Shown here piece after piece: positions 7,889 through 18,354 of a stretch of DNA of 44,216 nucleotides. The translations under genes and the position numbers were made by a program. The notes below the pieces were generated by a model that saw only the letters and a program-made list of their open reading frames with translations, had not been told where the DNA came from and did not search any database. Positions within the stretch are counted from its first letter, which is position 1. Every line of letters starts with the position of its first letter. The stretch spans positions 1-44,216 of the forward strand of contig JAQGON010000014.1 in the NCBI GenBank assembly GCA_028293565.1. The letters run 5' to 3'. Source of the DNA: Verrucomicrobiota bacterium. GTDB taxonomy: Bacteria > Verrucomicrobiota > Verrucomicrobiia > Opitutales > Opitutaceae.

Positions 7889-9690
7889 TAACGCGGGAGC
7901 AGAAAACTGAAGGTCGTCCCGCGGTCTTCCCCGCTCGCGCACGTGATGCTTCCGCCGTGGGCGACCACGATCTCGCGCGCGATCGCCAGGCCGAGGCCCG
8001 CTCCCGTCTTGCCCTGGCCGGGGGCGCGGTAGAATCGCTCGAACACGTGCGGCATCGCGTCCGGCGGAATGCCGGGCCCCTGGTCGCTCACCTCGAAACG
8101 GATGAAACCAAGCGGAGCCGTGGCCGCGCTGAGCGTGACCACTCCCCCGGCCGGGGAATATTTCGCGGCGTTCGTGAGCAGATTGATGAAGACATGGCGG
8201 ATCCGCATCTCGTCGACGTTGACGCTTTCGGCCTCCAGTTCCGGGTCGATCCGGGTGACGAGGGAAAGTCCGGCGCCCTCGATGAAGCTGCGCGACTCGG
8301 CTGCGACCTCGCCGAGCAGCGCCGGAAGCGCGACGCCGCGCCGGTCAAGGCTCGAGGACCCCGCCTCGAGCCGCGCGAGATCCAGCAGATTGTCGAGGAT
8401 CCGGAGGAGCCGGTCGGCATTGTCCCGCGCCGTCTCCAGCAGGTCCTGCTGCACCGGCGTCAGCGGCGGGTTCTTCTGCTCGAGCAGGAGGTAGACCGCC
8501 ATGCGGACGCTCGTCAGCGGCGATTTCAGCTCGTGGCTGACGGTGCCCACGAGGTTGGTCTTCGCGTCGTCGAGCAGCCGGAACTTCGTGACGTCCTGGA
8601 GGATGATCGCCGCGCCCTTGAATTCCATGAGCTTGTCGCCGATCGCGAGGATGCGGGGAAGATAATGCCGGTCCTCGCGCGCGACGTGGAGCGTGACGAC
8701 CTTCGCGTAATCGGTCGGAAGGTAATGGCTGCCGGTGCTGAGCACCCTGGCCAGGGGTTCGGCGATCGCGGGGGGGAATCCGTTCGCAAAATCCGGCGAC
8801 TGCGCCAGCTGCTCCGCGGCGGGATTTCTCACCTCGTGCGTGCCGTCCAGATCGACGACGAACACCGGCTCCGGCGTGGAGGTCAGCGTGGCCTCCATCG
8901 TTCGCTGCGTGCGTAGCACCTTGGCGAGTGTGGCGTCGCGGTAGGCGCGGAGGTGGACCGCCATCGCGTTGAACGCCTTGCCGAGCTGGCCGAGCTCACC
9001 GCCCGACATCAGCGGGACCGGCACGATGCGGTCGAGGTCGCCCGAGCCGAGCGCCACGGCGGAGGCGGTCAGCGCTTCGATCGGACGCACGAAGGCGCTT
9101 GCGAGGCGCCAAGCCAGAAAGAAAAACAGCGCGACCGACGTGAGCATCGCGGCGACGAGCAGCCGCAGCGAATCGTCGATCCGGCTCTGCATCCGCGACT
9201 GCACGGTGTAAACCTCGCGGTGATCCCGGTCGGCAATCTGGTCGAGCGTGCGGTTGACGGCGAAGAGCGCCGTCTCGGTCTGCTTGAGCAAGTCGAGCCC
9301 GCCGAGCGCCTCCACCCGCAGCGTCTCGGTTCCGGCGCGGTCGAAATCCTGGAACTGCGAGTCGAGGAGGTTGAGCAGCTCGGCCTTGTCCCCGCTGGGC
9401 TGCGCCACCAGCTCGTCATTCAAGCCGCGCTTGAAACGCCCGCGCTGCTCGAGAAACCGCTTGCGAGCGTCGGGCAGGGCGACCCCGCGCCGCGCATCGG
9501 CCAGCGCGAGGTTCATCTGCGACGCGGCGTCGCGCAGCTCCTGTCCGACCTGGATCGAGCGGAAATTCCGCGCAAAAATCGCCTCGAGCGAATCGCCGAG
9601 GACCTGGCTGGTGCGCACGGCATAGACGCACACCACCAGGAACAGGAGGAGCAGCGGCAGGAGTCCGACAATCAGGCGCGTGCGGAGCAT
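7888..9690 (-). CDS. KinB-like sensor histidine kinase
   Basis: A 600-residue membrane kinase. The order is: TM1 (residues about 5-25), a periplasmic helical sensor region (30-178), TM2 (about 180-200), HAMP (200-255), a PAS-like domain (265-370, ending IILQDVTKFRLLDDAKTNLV), HisKA with the phospho-accepting His in GTVSHELKSPLTSVRMAV (about 385), and HATPase with N (NLLTNAAKYSP), G1 (VSDQGPGIPPD), F (FERFYR) and G2 (TGAGLGLAI) boxes. The same domain order and length, and the neighbouring AlgB-like regulator, match Pseudomonas KinB/AlgB. It starts 7 bp after the stop of the regulator gene, so they are co-transcribed. Confidence 0.88.
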   Translation of the reverse strand: MLRTRLIVGLLPLLLLFLVVCVYAVRTSQVLGDSLEAIFARNFRSIQVGQELRDAASQMNLALADARRGVALPDARKRFLEQRGRFKRGLNDELVAQPSGDKAELLNLLDSQFQDFDRAGTETLRVEALGGLDLLKQTETALFAVNRTLDQIADRDHREVYTVQSRMQSRIDDSLRLLVAAMLTSVALFFFLAWRLASAFVRPIEALTASAVALGSGDLDRIVPVPLMSGGELGQLGKAFNAMAVHLRAYRDATLAKVLRTQRTMEATLTSTPEPVFVVDLDGTHEVRNPAAEQLAQSPDFANGFPPAIAEPLARVLSTGSHYLPTDYAKVVTLHVAREDRHYLPRILAIGDKLMEFKGAAIILQDVTKFRLLDDAKTNLVGTVSHELKSPLTSVRMAVYLLLEQKNPPLTPVQQDLLETARDNADRLLRILDNLLDLARLEAGSSSLDRRGVALPALLGEVAAESRSFIEGAGLSLVTRIDPELEAESVNVDEMRIRHVFINLLTNAAKYSPAGGVVTLSAATAPLGFIRFEVSDQGPGIPPDAMPHVFERFYRAPGQGKTGAGLGLAIAREIVVAHGGSITCASGEDRGTTFSFLLPR

Positions 9691-9697
9691 CGCAGGC

Positions 9698-11032
9698 CTA
9701 AATCAATCCAAGTTTCTGCCTTTTGCGATACAGGGTGGCGGGGTCGATGCCGAGAATGCGGGCAGCCTCGTCGAGATTGCGGGCGATCGCGAGCACGCGC
9801 CGGATGTGTTCGCTCTCGAGGTCGTCGAGGGTCACGCGGGCGCCGACGCTGATATTGGCGCCGGGCCCCGCGCCGAATTCCTCCGGCAGGTCGCGGAGCA
9901 GGATCGTGTCGCCGTTCGCGAGGATCGTGGCCCGCTCGATCACGTTGCGCAGCTCGCGGAGGTTTCCCGGCCAGCGATAATTCGCGAAGGCCGTCACGAC
10001 CTCGGGCGCGAACGCCCGAATGTGCTTGCCGAGCCGCGTGGCGAAAAAGATCCGGTAGCTCTCGGCGATTCGCGCGAGGTCGGCCGGACGCTGGTGGAGT
10101 CCTGGCAGCAGCACCGAGATCACGTTCAGGCGGTAATAGAGATCTTCGCGGAACCGGCCCGCCTTGATTTCCTCGGGGAGATTCCGATTGGTCGCGACGA
10201 TGACGCGGACGTTTGCCATCCGGGTCTTCGACTCGCCGACCCGCTCGTACTCCCGTTCCTGCAGCAGGCGCAGGAGCTTCGGCTGGATTTCCAAGGGGAG
10301 CTCGCCGATTTCATCGAGAAACAGCGTGCCCCCGTGAGCGGCGGCGATTTTTCCCGGAGAGTCCGCCACCGCCCCGGTGAAGGCGCCCTTGACGTGGCCG
10401 AAAAGCTCGGACTCCAGGAGTTCGCGCGAGAGGCTCGGGCAGCTGACCGTGACAAACGGGGCATTGCTCTGGGGACTCCGGCGGTGAAGTTCGCGGGCGA
10501 GCATGCTCTTGCCCGTGCCGCTCGGGCCGAGGATCAGGATGTTCGCCGGCGTGGCGGCCGCCTTGAACGCGACATCCAGGGCGCGATGCGTGGCAGGCTC
10601 CTCGGACTCCAGGTCGATGGGCGGAGCCTCGCGTTCGAGTTCGCTTTCGAGGGAGCGCACCCGTGTTTCCAGGATGCGGGTCTTGTCGATTTTCGAGAGG
10701 ACCGCGCGGATCTGTTCGGGAGTGAAAGGCTTCGGGATGAAATCGAAGGCGCCGCGGCGCATCGCTTCGACTGCGGTCGAGATGTTGGCGTAGCCCGTCA
10801 CGATCACCACCGCGAGCGAGGGATGCGTCTCGAGCATGCGGCCGAGGACCTCCAGCCCGTTGTCCGCCCCGAGCGTCAGGTCCAGGAACACTGCGTCGAA
10901 CGGCTCCTCCTCGAGGTACTTCAGCGCGCGCTGCGCATTGGGAGCCTCGGCGACCGTGTAACCGGAAGTTTCGACCGCGATCCGCATGGTCTTACGAATC
11001 CCGGCCTCGTCGTCGACTATGAGAACACGCAT
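9698..11032 (-). CDS. AlgB-like NtrC-family response regulator
   Basis: A 444-residue sigma54-dependent activator. The receiver covers residues 1-120 (VLIVDDEAG, phospho-acceptor Asp in AVFLDLTLG, Lys in FIPKPF). The AAA+ domain covers about 140-375: Walker A GPSGTGKS, the sigma54-contact motif GAFTGA, Walker [13 protein letters not shown], and the R-finger region [11 protein letters not shown]. The Fis-type helix-turn-helix at the C-terminus ends in [24 protein letters not shown], close to AlgB. The start is the ATG giving MRVLIVDDE; an upstream extension lacks any conserved residue. No -24/-12 promoter was found nearby, so its target is unknown. Confidence 0.88.
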   Translation of the reverse strand: MRVLIVDDEAGIRKTMRIAVETSGYTVAEAPNAQRALKYLEEEPFDAVFLDLTLGADNGLEVLGRMLETHPSLAVVIVTGYANISTAVEAMRRGAFDFIPKPFTPEQIRAVLSKIDKTRILETRVRSLESELEREAPPIDLESEEPATHRALDVAFKAAATPANILILGPSGTGKSMLARELHRRSPQSNAPFVTVSCPSLSRELLESELFGHVKGAFTGAVADSPGKIAAAHGGTLFLDEIGELPLEIQPKLLRLLQEREYERVGESKTRMANVRVIVATNRNLPEEIKAGRFREDLYYRLNVISVLLPGLHQRPADLARIAESYRIFFATRLGKHIRAFAPEVVTAFANYRWPGNLRELRNVIERATILANGDTILLRDLPEEFGAGPGANISVGARVTLDDLESEHIRRVLAIARNLDEAARILGIDPATLYRKRQKLGLI

Positions 11033-11415
11033 GAAAAGAAAAGGGATTGGGCGGCCCGGAAGGCCTAAACCAAGGCGGGGCCGCCACAAAGACGGCCCCG
11101 CCAGGTCCAGCTTCAACTGACCCCCCGCAGGCAAAGCCTGCAGGAGGTGTCGCTTTCATCGACCAAGCGGATGGGCGGCGGTTCCGCCACGTGCGCAGTC
11201 GACTGAAAAATATTCTCCGGCGCGGCGCTAATCGGCCAGCAACCGCGACATAGACGATCCGGAGGCGAGGTTGATCCGCGGCGCGCGACCGCGCCGCTTC
11301 GCGGCCCGGAAGCCGCCGCGAGGACGAAACCGCGGGTCCGGTCCGCCCGGAACGCGTTCAACTTTCAACTTTCAACCCAAAGGTTCCAACATAGTCTCGC
11401 CGCGTCCCCCTACGC
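11033..11415. other. Divergent intergenic region with two hairpins
   Basis: This 383-bp gap separates the AlgB-like gene from the adenylate-kinase-like gene. A perfect 10-bp stem GGCGGGGCCG / CGGCCCCGCC with a 9-nt loop lies at 11074-11102, inside the 5' leader of the regulator transcript, and a small GCAGGC-AAA-GCCTGC hairpin lies at 11127-11141. Neither has a T tract. No gene, tRNA or clear promoter is visible in the rest. Confidence 0.5.
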
Positions 11416-12651
11416 ATGACCTCCCCCGCCCCCCCGCTGAAGCCCGCCCCGCTCGCCCCGACTCCCGTGCCCGTCGCCGGGAAGCTGAGCGACCTCGAGA
11501 TCAAGGATGCCCAGCTGATCTTCGAGTCGGTCTGGCAGGATCTGGAGGCGGATTTCGGCCGCGAGAACCTGCGCTTCCCCAAGGAAATCATCCTCCTTGG
11601 CGGCGCGCCGGGCGCCGGCAAGGGAACCAACACGGCGTTCATCACCAAGACCCGCGGGCTCACCTGCCCGCCCGTCGTCATCAGCGCGCTGCTCGACTCG
11701 CCCGACGCCAAGCGGCTCAAGGACGCCGGCAACATGGTCGGCGACCGCGAGGTGGTCGGCCTGCTGCTCCGGGAGCTGATGAAGCCGGCCTACCGTGACG
11801 GCGTGATTCTCGACGGATTTCCGCGCACCAATGTCCAGGTCGAATGCTTGAAGCTCCTGGTCGACAAGATGCAGTCGCTGCGCCGCGAGTTCTTCAACGG
11901 CCCGCTCGGCATCCATTTCCGCCAGCCGACGATCCACATCATGGTGCTGTTCGTCGACGAGCGGGAGTCGATCGCCCGGCAGCTGAAACGCGGCCGGGAA
12001 ACGCGCACCCACAACGAAGAGGTGAAGCGCAGCGGCGTCGGGGGTTTCTGGGAGGACCGGCCGACCGACCACGATGAAGCGCTGGCCCAGCGCCGGTACC
12101 GCGTGTTCAAGGAGCAGACCTGGGATGCGCTCCAGTCGCTGAAGGAGATCTTCCACTATCATTTCATCAACGCGCAGGGTTCGCTCGAGGAGGTCGAGCA
12201 GAACATCCTGAAGGAGCTGGAGTACCAGAGCACGCTGGAGCTCGATCCCCGGACGGTTGACCGGCTGCGGTGCCTGCCGGTCGCGAACGAGATCATCGTC
12301 CATGCGCGGCAGGAGCTCGTGAAGCGCCTCGACAGCTACGAGTTCGGCCAGCCGGAACTTTTTTCGCGCGTCGTGGGCTTCGTCGCGAAAAAAGTGATGC
12401 CGATCGTGCAGCGCCACGCGATCTCGGGCGCCGCCCTGATCAACACCGAGGAGCCTGTGCTCGAGGACCCGACGGCCCTCGCGATGCTGATCGACGTGTT
12501 CTCCGAGCGCGGGTTCCACGCCGTAGTCGACCTGCATCGCATCGAGGTTCCCGAGAAAGTGGATCTGGCCACCGGCCAAATCATCTGCCGGACGAAGAAA
12601 GTCTACCGCATCCAGGTCCGGTTCCACGGCTCCGAGATCCGCCGCGGCTGA
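11416..12651 (+). CDS. Adenylate-kinase-like protein with C-terminal extension
   Basis: A 411-residue protein. Residues about 50-235 resemble adenylate kinase: P-loop LLGGAPGAGKGTN, the NMP-binding segment (ISALLDSPDAKRLKDAGNMVGDREVVGLLLREL), DGFPRT, then FVDERESIARQLKRGRE and a LID-like insert. A further roughly 160 residues follow (TLELDPRTVDRLR to the end), with AISGAALINTEEPVLED and VPEKVDLATGQIICRTKKVYRIQVRFHG. That extension is not part of ordinary Adk (about 215 residues) and I do not recognise it. It is probably a nucleotide kinase, but with a different job or regulation from housekeeping Adk. The first 25 residues are Pro/Ala-rich. Confidence 0.75.
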   Translation: MTSPAPPLKPAPLAPTPVPVAGKLSDLEIKDAQLIFESVWQDLEADFGRENLRFPKEIILLGGAPGAGKGTNTAFITKTRGLTCPPVVISALLDSPDAKRLKDAGNMVGDREVVGLLLRELMKPAYRDGVILDGFPRTNVQVECLKLLVDKMQSLRREFFNGPLGIHFRQPTIHIMVLFVDERESIARQLKRGRETRTHNEEVKRSGVGGFWEDRPTDHDEALAQRRYRVFKEQTWDALQSLKEIFHYHFINAQGSLEEVEQNILKELEYQSTLELDPRTVDRLRCLPVANEIIVHARQELVKRLDSYEFGQPELFSRVVGFVAKKVMPIVQRHAISGAALINTEEPVLEDPTALAMLIDVFSERGFHAVVDLHRIEVPEKVDLATGQIICRTKKVYRIQVRFHGSEIRRG

Positions 12652-12660
12652 TCTTTCCCG

Positions 12661-12679
12661 CGACGGGGATGCCCCGTCG
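12661..12679 (+). terminator. Hairpin after the adenylate-kinase-like gene
   Basis: CGACGGGG-ATG-CCCCGTCG is a perfect 8-bp stem 10 bp past the stop. There is no T tract, so it may be a terminator of the GC-hairpin type or an RNA-stabilising element. Confidence 0.4.
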
Positions 12680-12776
12680 GCTTTGCCGCTTGCCAGCGGG
12701 TGAAAAACAGGCGTATGCGTTGGCTCCGCCGACCCGGGAGGTCCGGGACGGTTACGTTACCCCAACCCCTACTCCC

Positions 12777-13121
12777 ATGCTCCTGTTCCTCCTCGTGCTG
12801 CTGTATTGCGCGCTAGCTGTCGTCGTCATCGCCGGGTTCTGGAAGGTCTTCATCAAGGCCAGCCAGCCGGGATGGGCCTGCCTCGTTCCGATCTATAATC
12901 TCTACACCCTCCTGAAAATTGCCGGGCGTCCGGGCTGGTGGCTGCTGCTCATGCTGGTTCCCGTGGTGAACCTCGTGATCGCGATCGTCGTCGCGATCGA
13001 CGTCGCCAAGGCCTTCGGCCGCGGCGTCGGCTTCGGCCTTGGCCTGGCCTTCCTCGGCGCAATTTTCTACCCGATCCTCGGCTTCGGCAGCGACATGTAC
13101 CAGGGTCCGGCCACGGCCTGA
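12777..13121 (+). CDS. Small DUF5684-type membrane protein
   Basis: A 114-residue protein with about four hydrophobic segments: residues 1-22, a short one near WACLVPIYNLYTLL, 50-72 (WWLLLMLVPVVNLVIAIVVAIDVAKAFG) and 80-100 (VGFGLGLAFLGAIFYPILGFG). The signature KASQPGWACLVPIYNLYTLLKIAGRPGWWLLLMLVP is typical of DUF5684 membrane proteins, sometimes found fused to signal peptidase. Function is unknown. The ATG at 12777 is preceded by a C-rich leader without Shine-Dalgarno. Confidence 0.75.
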   Translation: MLLFLLVLLYCALAVVVIAGFWKVFIKASQPGWACLVPIYNLYTLLKIAGRPGWWLLLMLVPVVNLVIAIVVAIDVAKAFGRGVGFGLGLAFLGAIFYPILGFGSDMYQGPATA

Positions 13122-13172
13122 GCATCCGGCTCGGGCGGGTTGGCGAAATTCGGCTGGCCGCCCAGCGTCTCG

Positions 13173-13277
13173 TGTAGCACGGGTCTCCGACACGTGTTGG
13201 CGGACTCGGCCAACGGAGAACGTCGAGCCCACCGTTTAGCTCGAGTCCACCCTCACGGGTCGGAGACCCGTGCTACA
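13173..13277. repeat. 105-bp element with 19-bp perfect terminal inverted repeats
   Basis: TGTAGCACGGGTCTCCGAC at 13173-13191 is repeated in exact inverse at 13259-13277, with three more paired bases after one mismatch. The element lies between the convergent DUF5684-type gene and the ABC permease gene, so it could act as a bidirectional terminator, but its size and neat ends also fit a small non-autonomous element. Confidence 0.7.
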
Positions 13278-13303
13278 TGCTCCTGAAACCGCGCGGGCTT
13301 TTC

Positions 13304-14545
<1,242 letters not shown>

Positions 14546-14554
14546 GGGCGGAGA

Positions 14555-15805
14555 CTATTCGTAGCGCAGCGCCACCACGGGATCGAGGCGTGACGCGCCC
14601 CAGGCCGGCGCGAAGCCGCTCACGATTCCGACGGCCACCGAGACCGCCATGCTCAAAAAGACGAGGCCGATCGAAAACTCGACGGGAAACGCCGGGAAGG
14701 CGGCGCCGACGGCGATGACCAGCGTGTAGGTCAGCGAGAGCCCCACGAGTCCGCCGATGAGGCAGATCGAGACCGCTTCGATCAGGAACTGGAGAAGGAT
14801 CGTGCGACGCCGCGCCCCGAGCGCCTTGCGGGTGCCGATCTCCTTCGTCCGCTCCTTCACGCTGACGAACGTGATGTTCATGATCCCGATCGCCCCGACG
14901 AAGAGCGAGAGCCCGGTGATGAAGAGGCCGGCGAGGGCGATGCCCTGCTTGATCGGATCGAGCTGCGCCTTGATCGCGCTCTGCTCGTTGATGTCGAAAT
15001 TGTCGCGTTCGCCCGGCAGCTGCGCCCGCACGCGGCGCATCGCCCCGGCGAGTTCCTCCTTGGCATCGGACAGCCGGTTCTTGTCCCTGAACTTCACCCG
15101 GAGCTCCGCGCCGCGCCGCGTCCCGAAGGCCTTGCGGAACGACTCGAGCGGCACGACCGCTTGGTTGTCGAAATTCAACAGGCCGAGAAACGAGCCCTGC
15201 TTGGCGAGCACGCCAATGACCAGGTACGGGTGTCCGTTGAGAAACACGCGCTCGCCGAGGGCGGAACGTCCCTGGTAGAGCGCCTCCGCGATGTCGTACC
15301 CGAGCACGCAGACCGGGCGGCCGGCGACATCCTCGGTTTCGTTGAAGAGGCGCCCCTCCTTGAAATCGGCGTTGAGGATGCGGCTGTACTCGGCGGTGGT
15401 GCCGAGGGTCATGACATTGCTGACCTTGTTCTCGCCGAATTTCGCCGTCGTGCCCCGGCCCGCGACCGGGACCGCCACCTCGAGCAGCGAGTTCGGCGTC
15501 TGGGCGATGACGCTGTTCAGCTTGCCCGCGAGATCCGGGGTGATGGGCGGACGCCCGACGTAATTCCACCAGTCCTCGACATTGTGCCAGGGCCATTTCT
15601 GCACGTAGAGGATATCGTCGCCGAGCATGTTCAGCGAGTTCTGGAATCCGGTGTCGATGCCGCGGATCGCGGTGCCCATAAGCGTGACGGCCACGATGCC
15701 GATGATGACGCCGAGCGCGGTCAGGGCCGAGCGCATCTTGTTCGCCCGGATCTGCGCGAAGGCGATCCGGAAGGACTCGGTGAGCTCGTAGAGCAGGCGC
15801 TTCAT
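14555..15805 (-). CDS. MacB-type ABC transporter permease (first of pair)
   Basis: A 416-residue permease with the same layout as its neighbour: TM1 near residues 20-45 ([21 protein letters not shown]), a periplasmic MacB domain (50-280), and a C-terminal FtsX domain with [36 protein letters not shown] ending [15 protein letters not shown]. Its ATG overlaps the stop of the ATPase gene by 4 bp. Together the genes form a MacAB-like exporter, which in characterised systems moves peptides, macrolides or lipid-like molecules from the periplasm outward. Confidence 0.9.
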   Translation of the reverse strand: MKRLLYELTESFRIAFAQIRANKMRSALTALGVIIGIVAVTLMGTAIRGIDTGFQNSLNMLGDDILYVQKWPWHNVEDWWNYVGRPPITPDLAGKLNSVIAQTPNSLLEVAVPVAGRGTTAKFGENKVSNVMTLGTTAEYSRILNADFKEGRLFNETEDVAGRPVCVLGYDIAEALYQGRSALGERVFLNGHPYLVIGVLAKQGSFLGLLNFDNQAVVPLESFRKAFGTRRGAELRVKFRDKNRLSDAKEELAGAMRRVRAQLPGERDNFDINEQSAIKAQLDPIKQGIALAGLFITGLSLFVGAIGIMNITFVSVKERTKEIGTRKALGARRRTILLQFLIEAVSICLIGGLVGLSLTYTLVIAVGAAFPAFPVEFSIGLVFLSMAVSVAVGIVSGFAPAWGASRLDPVVALRYE

Positions 15806-16539
15806 TCCGCGGGTCCGTCGCTTTCGATCAGGCCGTCGCGGAGCCGGACGATGCGCCGCGCGTGGCGGGCGATGTCTTCCTCATGGGTGACGACGATGAT
15901 GGTGTTGCCCTCCTCGTAGAGCTGCTCGAACAGGGCCATGATTTCGACGCCGGTCTTCGAGTCGAGATTTCCGGTCGGCTCGTCGGCGAGGATGATCGAC
16001 GGATTGTTCACGAGGGCGCGGGCGATGGCGACGCGCTGGCGCTGGCCGCCGGAGAGCTCGTTCGGCTTGTGCATCATGCGCTCGCCGAGCCCCACGTTGT
16101 GGAGCGTCTGCGCGGCGCGTTCGCGGCGGAGCGATGCCGGCTGGCCGGCGTAGATGAGGGGCAGCTCCACGTTCGCCAGCGCGGTGGAGCGCGGGAGAAG
16201 ATTGAAGGTCTGGAAGACGAAACCGATCTCGCGATTCCGGATGTCGGCCAGTTCGTCGTCCGCCATGTGCGCGACATTCTTGCCGTTGAACAGGTACCGC
16301 CCGGCCGTCGGGGTATCGAGGCAGCCGAGCATGTTCATCAGGGTGGACTTGCCGGAGCCGGAGGGCCCCATGACGGCCAGGTATTCGTTCCGGCGGATCT
16401 CGACCGAGACGCCGCGCAGGGCGTGGATGATTTCCGCGCCCATCTTGTAGAGTTTCGTGACTTCCTCGATGTCGATCACGACCGCGCCGGGAGGGCGGGT
16501 GATCCGGGGGGAGGCGGCGGGGGCGACGGTGTGGGACAT
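15802..16539 (-). CDS. ABC transporter ATP-binding protein (MacB/LolD type)
   Basis: A 245-residue ATPase with Walker A (GPSGSGKST, about residue 59), Q-loop ([22 protein letters not shown]), signature [15 protein letters not shown], Walker B ([16 protein letters not shown]) and H-loop (VVTHEEDIA). It belongs to the LolD/MacB class that works with FtsX-fold permeases. It lies 20 bp after the adaptor gene and overlaps the first permease by 4 bp. Confidence 0.93.
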   Translation of the reverse strand: MSHTVAPAASPRITRPPGAVVIDIEEVTKLYKMGAEIIHALRGVSVEIRRNEYLAVMGPSGSGKSTLMNMLGCLDTPTAGRYLFNGKNVAHMADDELADIRNREIGFVFQTFNLLPRSTALANVELPLIYAGQPASLRRERAAQTLHNVGLGERMMHKPNELSGGQRQRVAIARALVNNPSIILADEPTGNLDSKTGVEIMALFEQLYEEGNTIIVVTHEEDIARHARRIVRLRDGLIESDGPAE

Positions 16540-16559
16540 GGGGGCGGCCGCGATGCGCG

Positions 16560-17936
16560 TTACTTCTTTTCCTCTTCCTTCTTCGGGCGCTCGATCTGGA
16601 TCTTCGAGCCGTCCTTCAGCTTGCGGCTGATGGCGGCGTAGCTGCCGGAGACCACTTCCTCGCCGGCCTTGATGCCTTTCCTGACCTCGATCGACGTGTT
16701 GTCGGCGATGCCGGTCTCGACCTTCCGCTGCTCGACGACCCCGTCCTTTTTCACGAACACGACCCGGTCAAGCTTGTCGCGGGTGTGGCGCGCCTCCTCG
16801 CGTTCGCTGGCGACGTCGAGATCGTTGCCCGATTTTTCGCGGGCGTCCTTGGCCTTCTGCTGCTGAAGCTCCTCGGTGGTCTTGGACCCGGCGCGCACGG
16901 TCACGCTCTGGACGGGGATCGCGACGACGTCCTTCGCGGTCTGCGTCTCGATGTCCGCCACGCCGCTCATGCCGGGGCGCAGCGTGACATCGCGGTCGTC
17001 GACGCGGATCTTGACGAGGAAGTTCGCCACTTCGTCGGTGCTGAGCGACTGGTTCGACCCGGCCGCGGTGGCGCCGGTGGTGATCGCGGAGCTGGAAATT
17101 TCGTAGACCTTGCCCGAAAACTTCCGGCCGGGAAAGGCATCGATCGAGAGCGTGGCGCGGTCGCCGAGCTTCACGTTGACGATGTCGTTTTCATTCACCT
17201 TCACGCGCATCTCCATGTTCGAAAGGTCGGCCACGCGCATGATTTCGGTGCCGGCGAACGAGCCGGTGCCGACGACGCGCTCGCCGATTTCGCTGCTCAG
17301 CGCGCTGATCGAGCCGTCCATCGGCGAGTAGATCGTGGTCTTGTTCAGCAGGTCGCGAGCCTGGCTCAGCGCACCCTCGGTGCGGCGGATCTGGGCGACG
17401 GAGTTCTCGAAATTGGCCTGGGCGACCTCGACGCCGGTCTTCGACGCGGAATAGTCCGAGTCGGAAAGCAGCTTCTTGTTGAAGAGATCCTCCACCCGCT
17501 TGAAGTCGTCCTGGGCCTTGATGAGCTGGGACTTGGCCTGAACCGACGTGGCCTTGGCGGCAACGAGGTTGGCCTCCTGCTGTTCGACCTGGGACTGATA
17601 GGTGTCCGGTTTGATCTTCACCAGCAGGTCGCCCTTCTTGACGAGGGCGCCCTCCTTCAGGGGCAGCTCGGTGATTTCGCCCGGGGCCTCGGTCGAGATC
17701 TTGACTTCGACCTCCGGCTGGACCTTGCCCGTGGCGGTGACGAGCTGGGTAATCGTCTTCACGACCGCCTTTTCCACCGTCACGGGGAGGCCCGGCGCCG
17801 AATTCTTGTTCTTCAGGTACGCGCCTCCGGCCAAAAGGACCACCAGCAGGATGGAGCCGATGACGATCCATTTGAGTTTCGATTTCTTCTTCACCACCGG
17901 GGCGACGGCGGGTTTCGGGGCGGGGGCCGGATTCAT
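16560..17936 (-). CDS. HlyD/MacA-family periplasmic adaptor
   Basis: A 458-residue membrane-fusion protein. It starts with a Pro/Ala-rich cytoplasmic tip, a KKKSKLKW patch and one TM helix (residues 21-40). A lipoyl half-motif ([36 protein letters not shown]) follows, then a long coiled-coil hairpin (about 110-200), the second lipoyl half ([24 protein letters not shown]), and beta-barrel and membrane-proximal domains. The Lys/Glu-rich end (RPKKEEEKK) is unusual. The ATG at 17936 is chosen because conserved features begin after it. It is first in the exporter operon. Confidence 0.9.
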   Translation of the reverse strand: MNPAPAPKPAVAPVVKKKSKLKWIVIGSILLVVLLAGGAYLKNKNSAPGLPVTVEKAVVKTITQLVTATGKVQPEVEVKISTEAPGEITELPLKEGALVKKGDLLVKIKPDTYQSQVEQQEANLVAAKATSVQAKSQLIKAQDDFKRVEDLFNKKLLSDSDYSASKTGVEVAQANFENSVAQIRRTEGALSQARDLLNKTTIYSPMDGSISALSSEIGERVVGTGSFAGTEIMRVADLSNMEMRVKVNENDIVNVKLGDRATLSIDAFPGRKFSGKVYEISSSAITTGATAAGSNQSLSTDEVANFLVKIRVDDRDVTLRPGMSGVADIETQTAKDVVAIPVQSVTVRAGSKTTEELQQQKAKDAREKSGNDLDVASEREEARHTRDKLDRVVFVKKDGVVEQRKVETGIADNTSIEVRKGIKAGEEVVSGSYAAISRKLKDGSKIQIERPKKEEEKK

Positions 17937-18022
17937 AAGTGTCAGGGTGTGCGGGTTAAAGGCATGAGGGTCAAAAATGCGCCGCGCGATGGCAAGCGGA
18001 TGCTCCTCGTCCGAATTCGCCC

Positions 18023-18062
18023 AAAAAAAAGTGTGGAGAGGCCCACAACGACCTCTCCACAC
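18023..18062 (-). terminator. Strong orphan intrinsic terminator
   Basis: On the minus strand a perfect 11-bp stem (GTGTGGAGAGG / CCTCTCCACAC, 10-nt loop) is followed immediately by eight T residues. The nearest minus-strand gene upstream (TonB receptor ending at 18355) is about 290 bp away and already has a GC hairpin after its stop, so this terminator may end a separate short transcript. Confidence 0.88.
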
Positions 18063-18303
18063 AACACAACTGATAACTACGAACGAGAATGGACGAAACG
18101 ACGGACCGGAAAAAAGAGAACGTGTTTGCGACGTACCACGGAGAATCCGCGACGAAGCGTCGACGAACCCCCGTGAATGCTTCCGCTGTCATGGACCGAC
18201 AACACGACCACCGGGGAGAAAGTTACACGGTTTTGTGATGAACGGCGCGCGCGTGGGATGAACGGGACAGGCTGCGATGGAGGGGGCCGCGTCCGGGCGC
18301 GGT
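18063..18303. other. Gap that may hold a small RNA (-) or a 49-codon ORF (+)
   Basis: No recognised protein is coded here. On the minus strand any transcript would end at the strong terminator at 18023-18062, which is the usual signature of a small RNA locus. On the plus strand an ATG at 18089 opens a 49-codon frame (MDETTDRKKENVFATY... ending YTVL) to 18238; it is hydrophilic, has no family I know and only a weak ribosome site (GAACGAG). Confidence 0.3.
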
Positions 18304-18332
18304 GCAAAAGAGACGGGGCCCGGAGGCCCCGC
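18304..18332 (-). terminator. Terminator of the first TonB receptor gene
   Basis: On the minus strand CGGGGCC-TCCG-GGCCCCG is followed by TCTCTTTTG, about 25 bp after the stop codon at 18355. Confidence 0.65.
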
Positions 18333-18354
18333 CGGTGAATGCGCCCGAGGAAGG

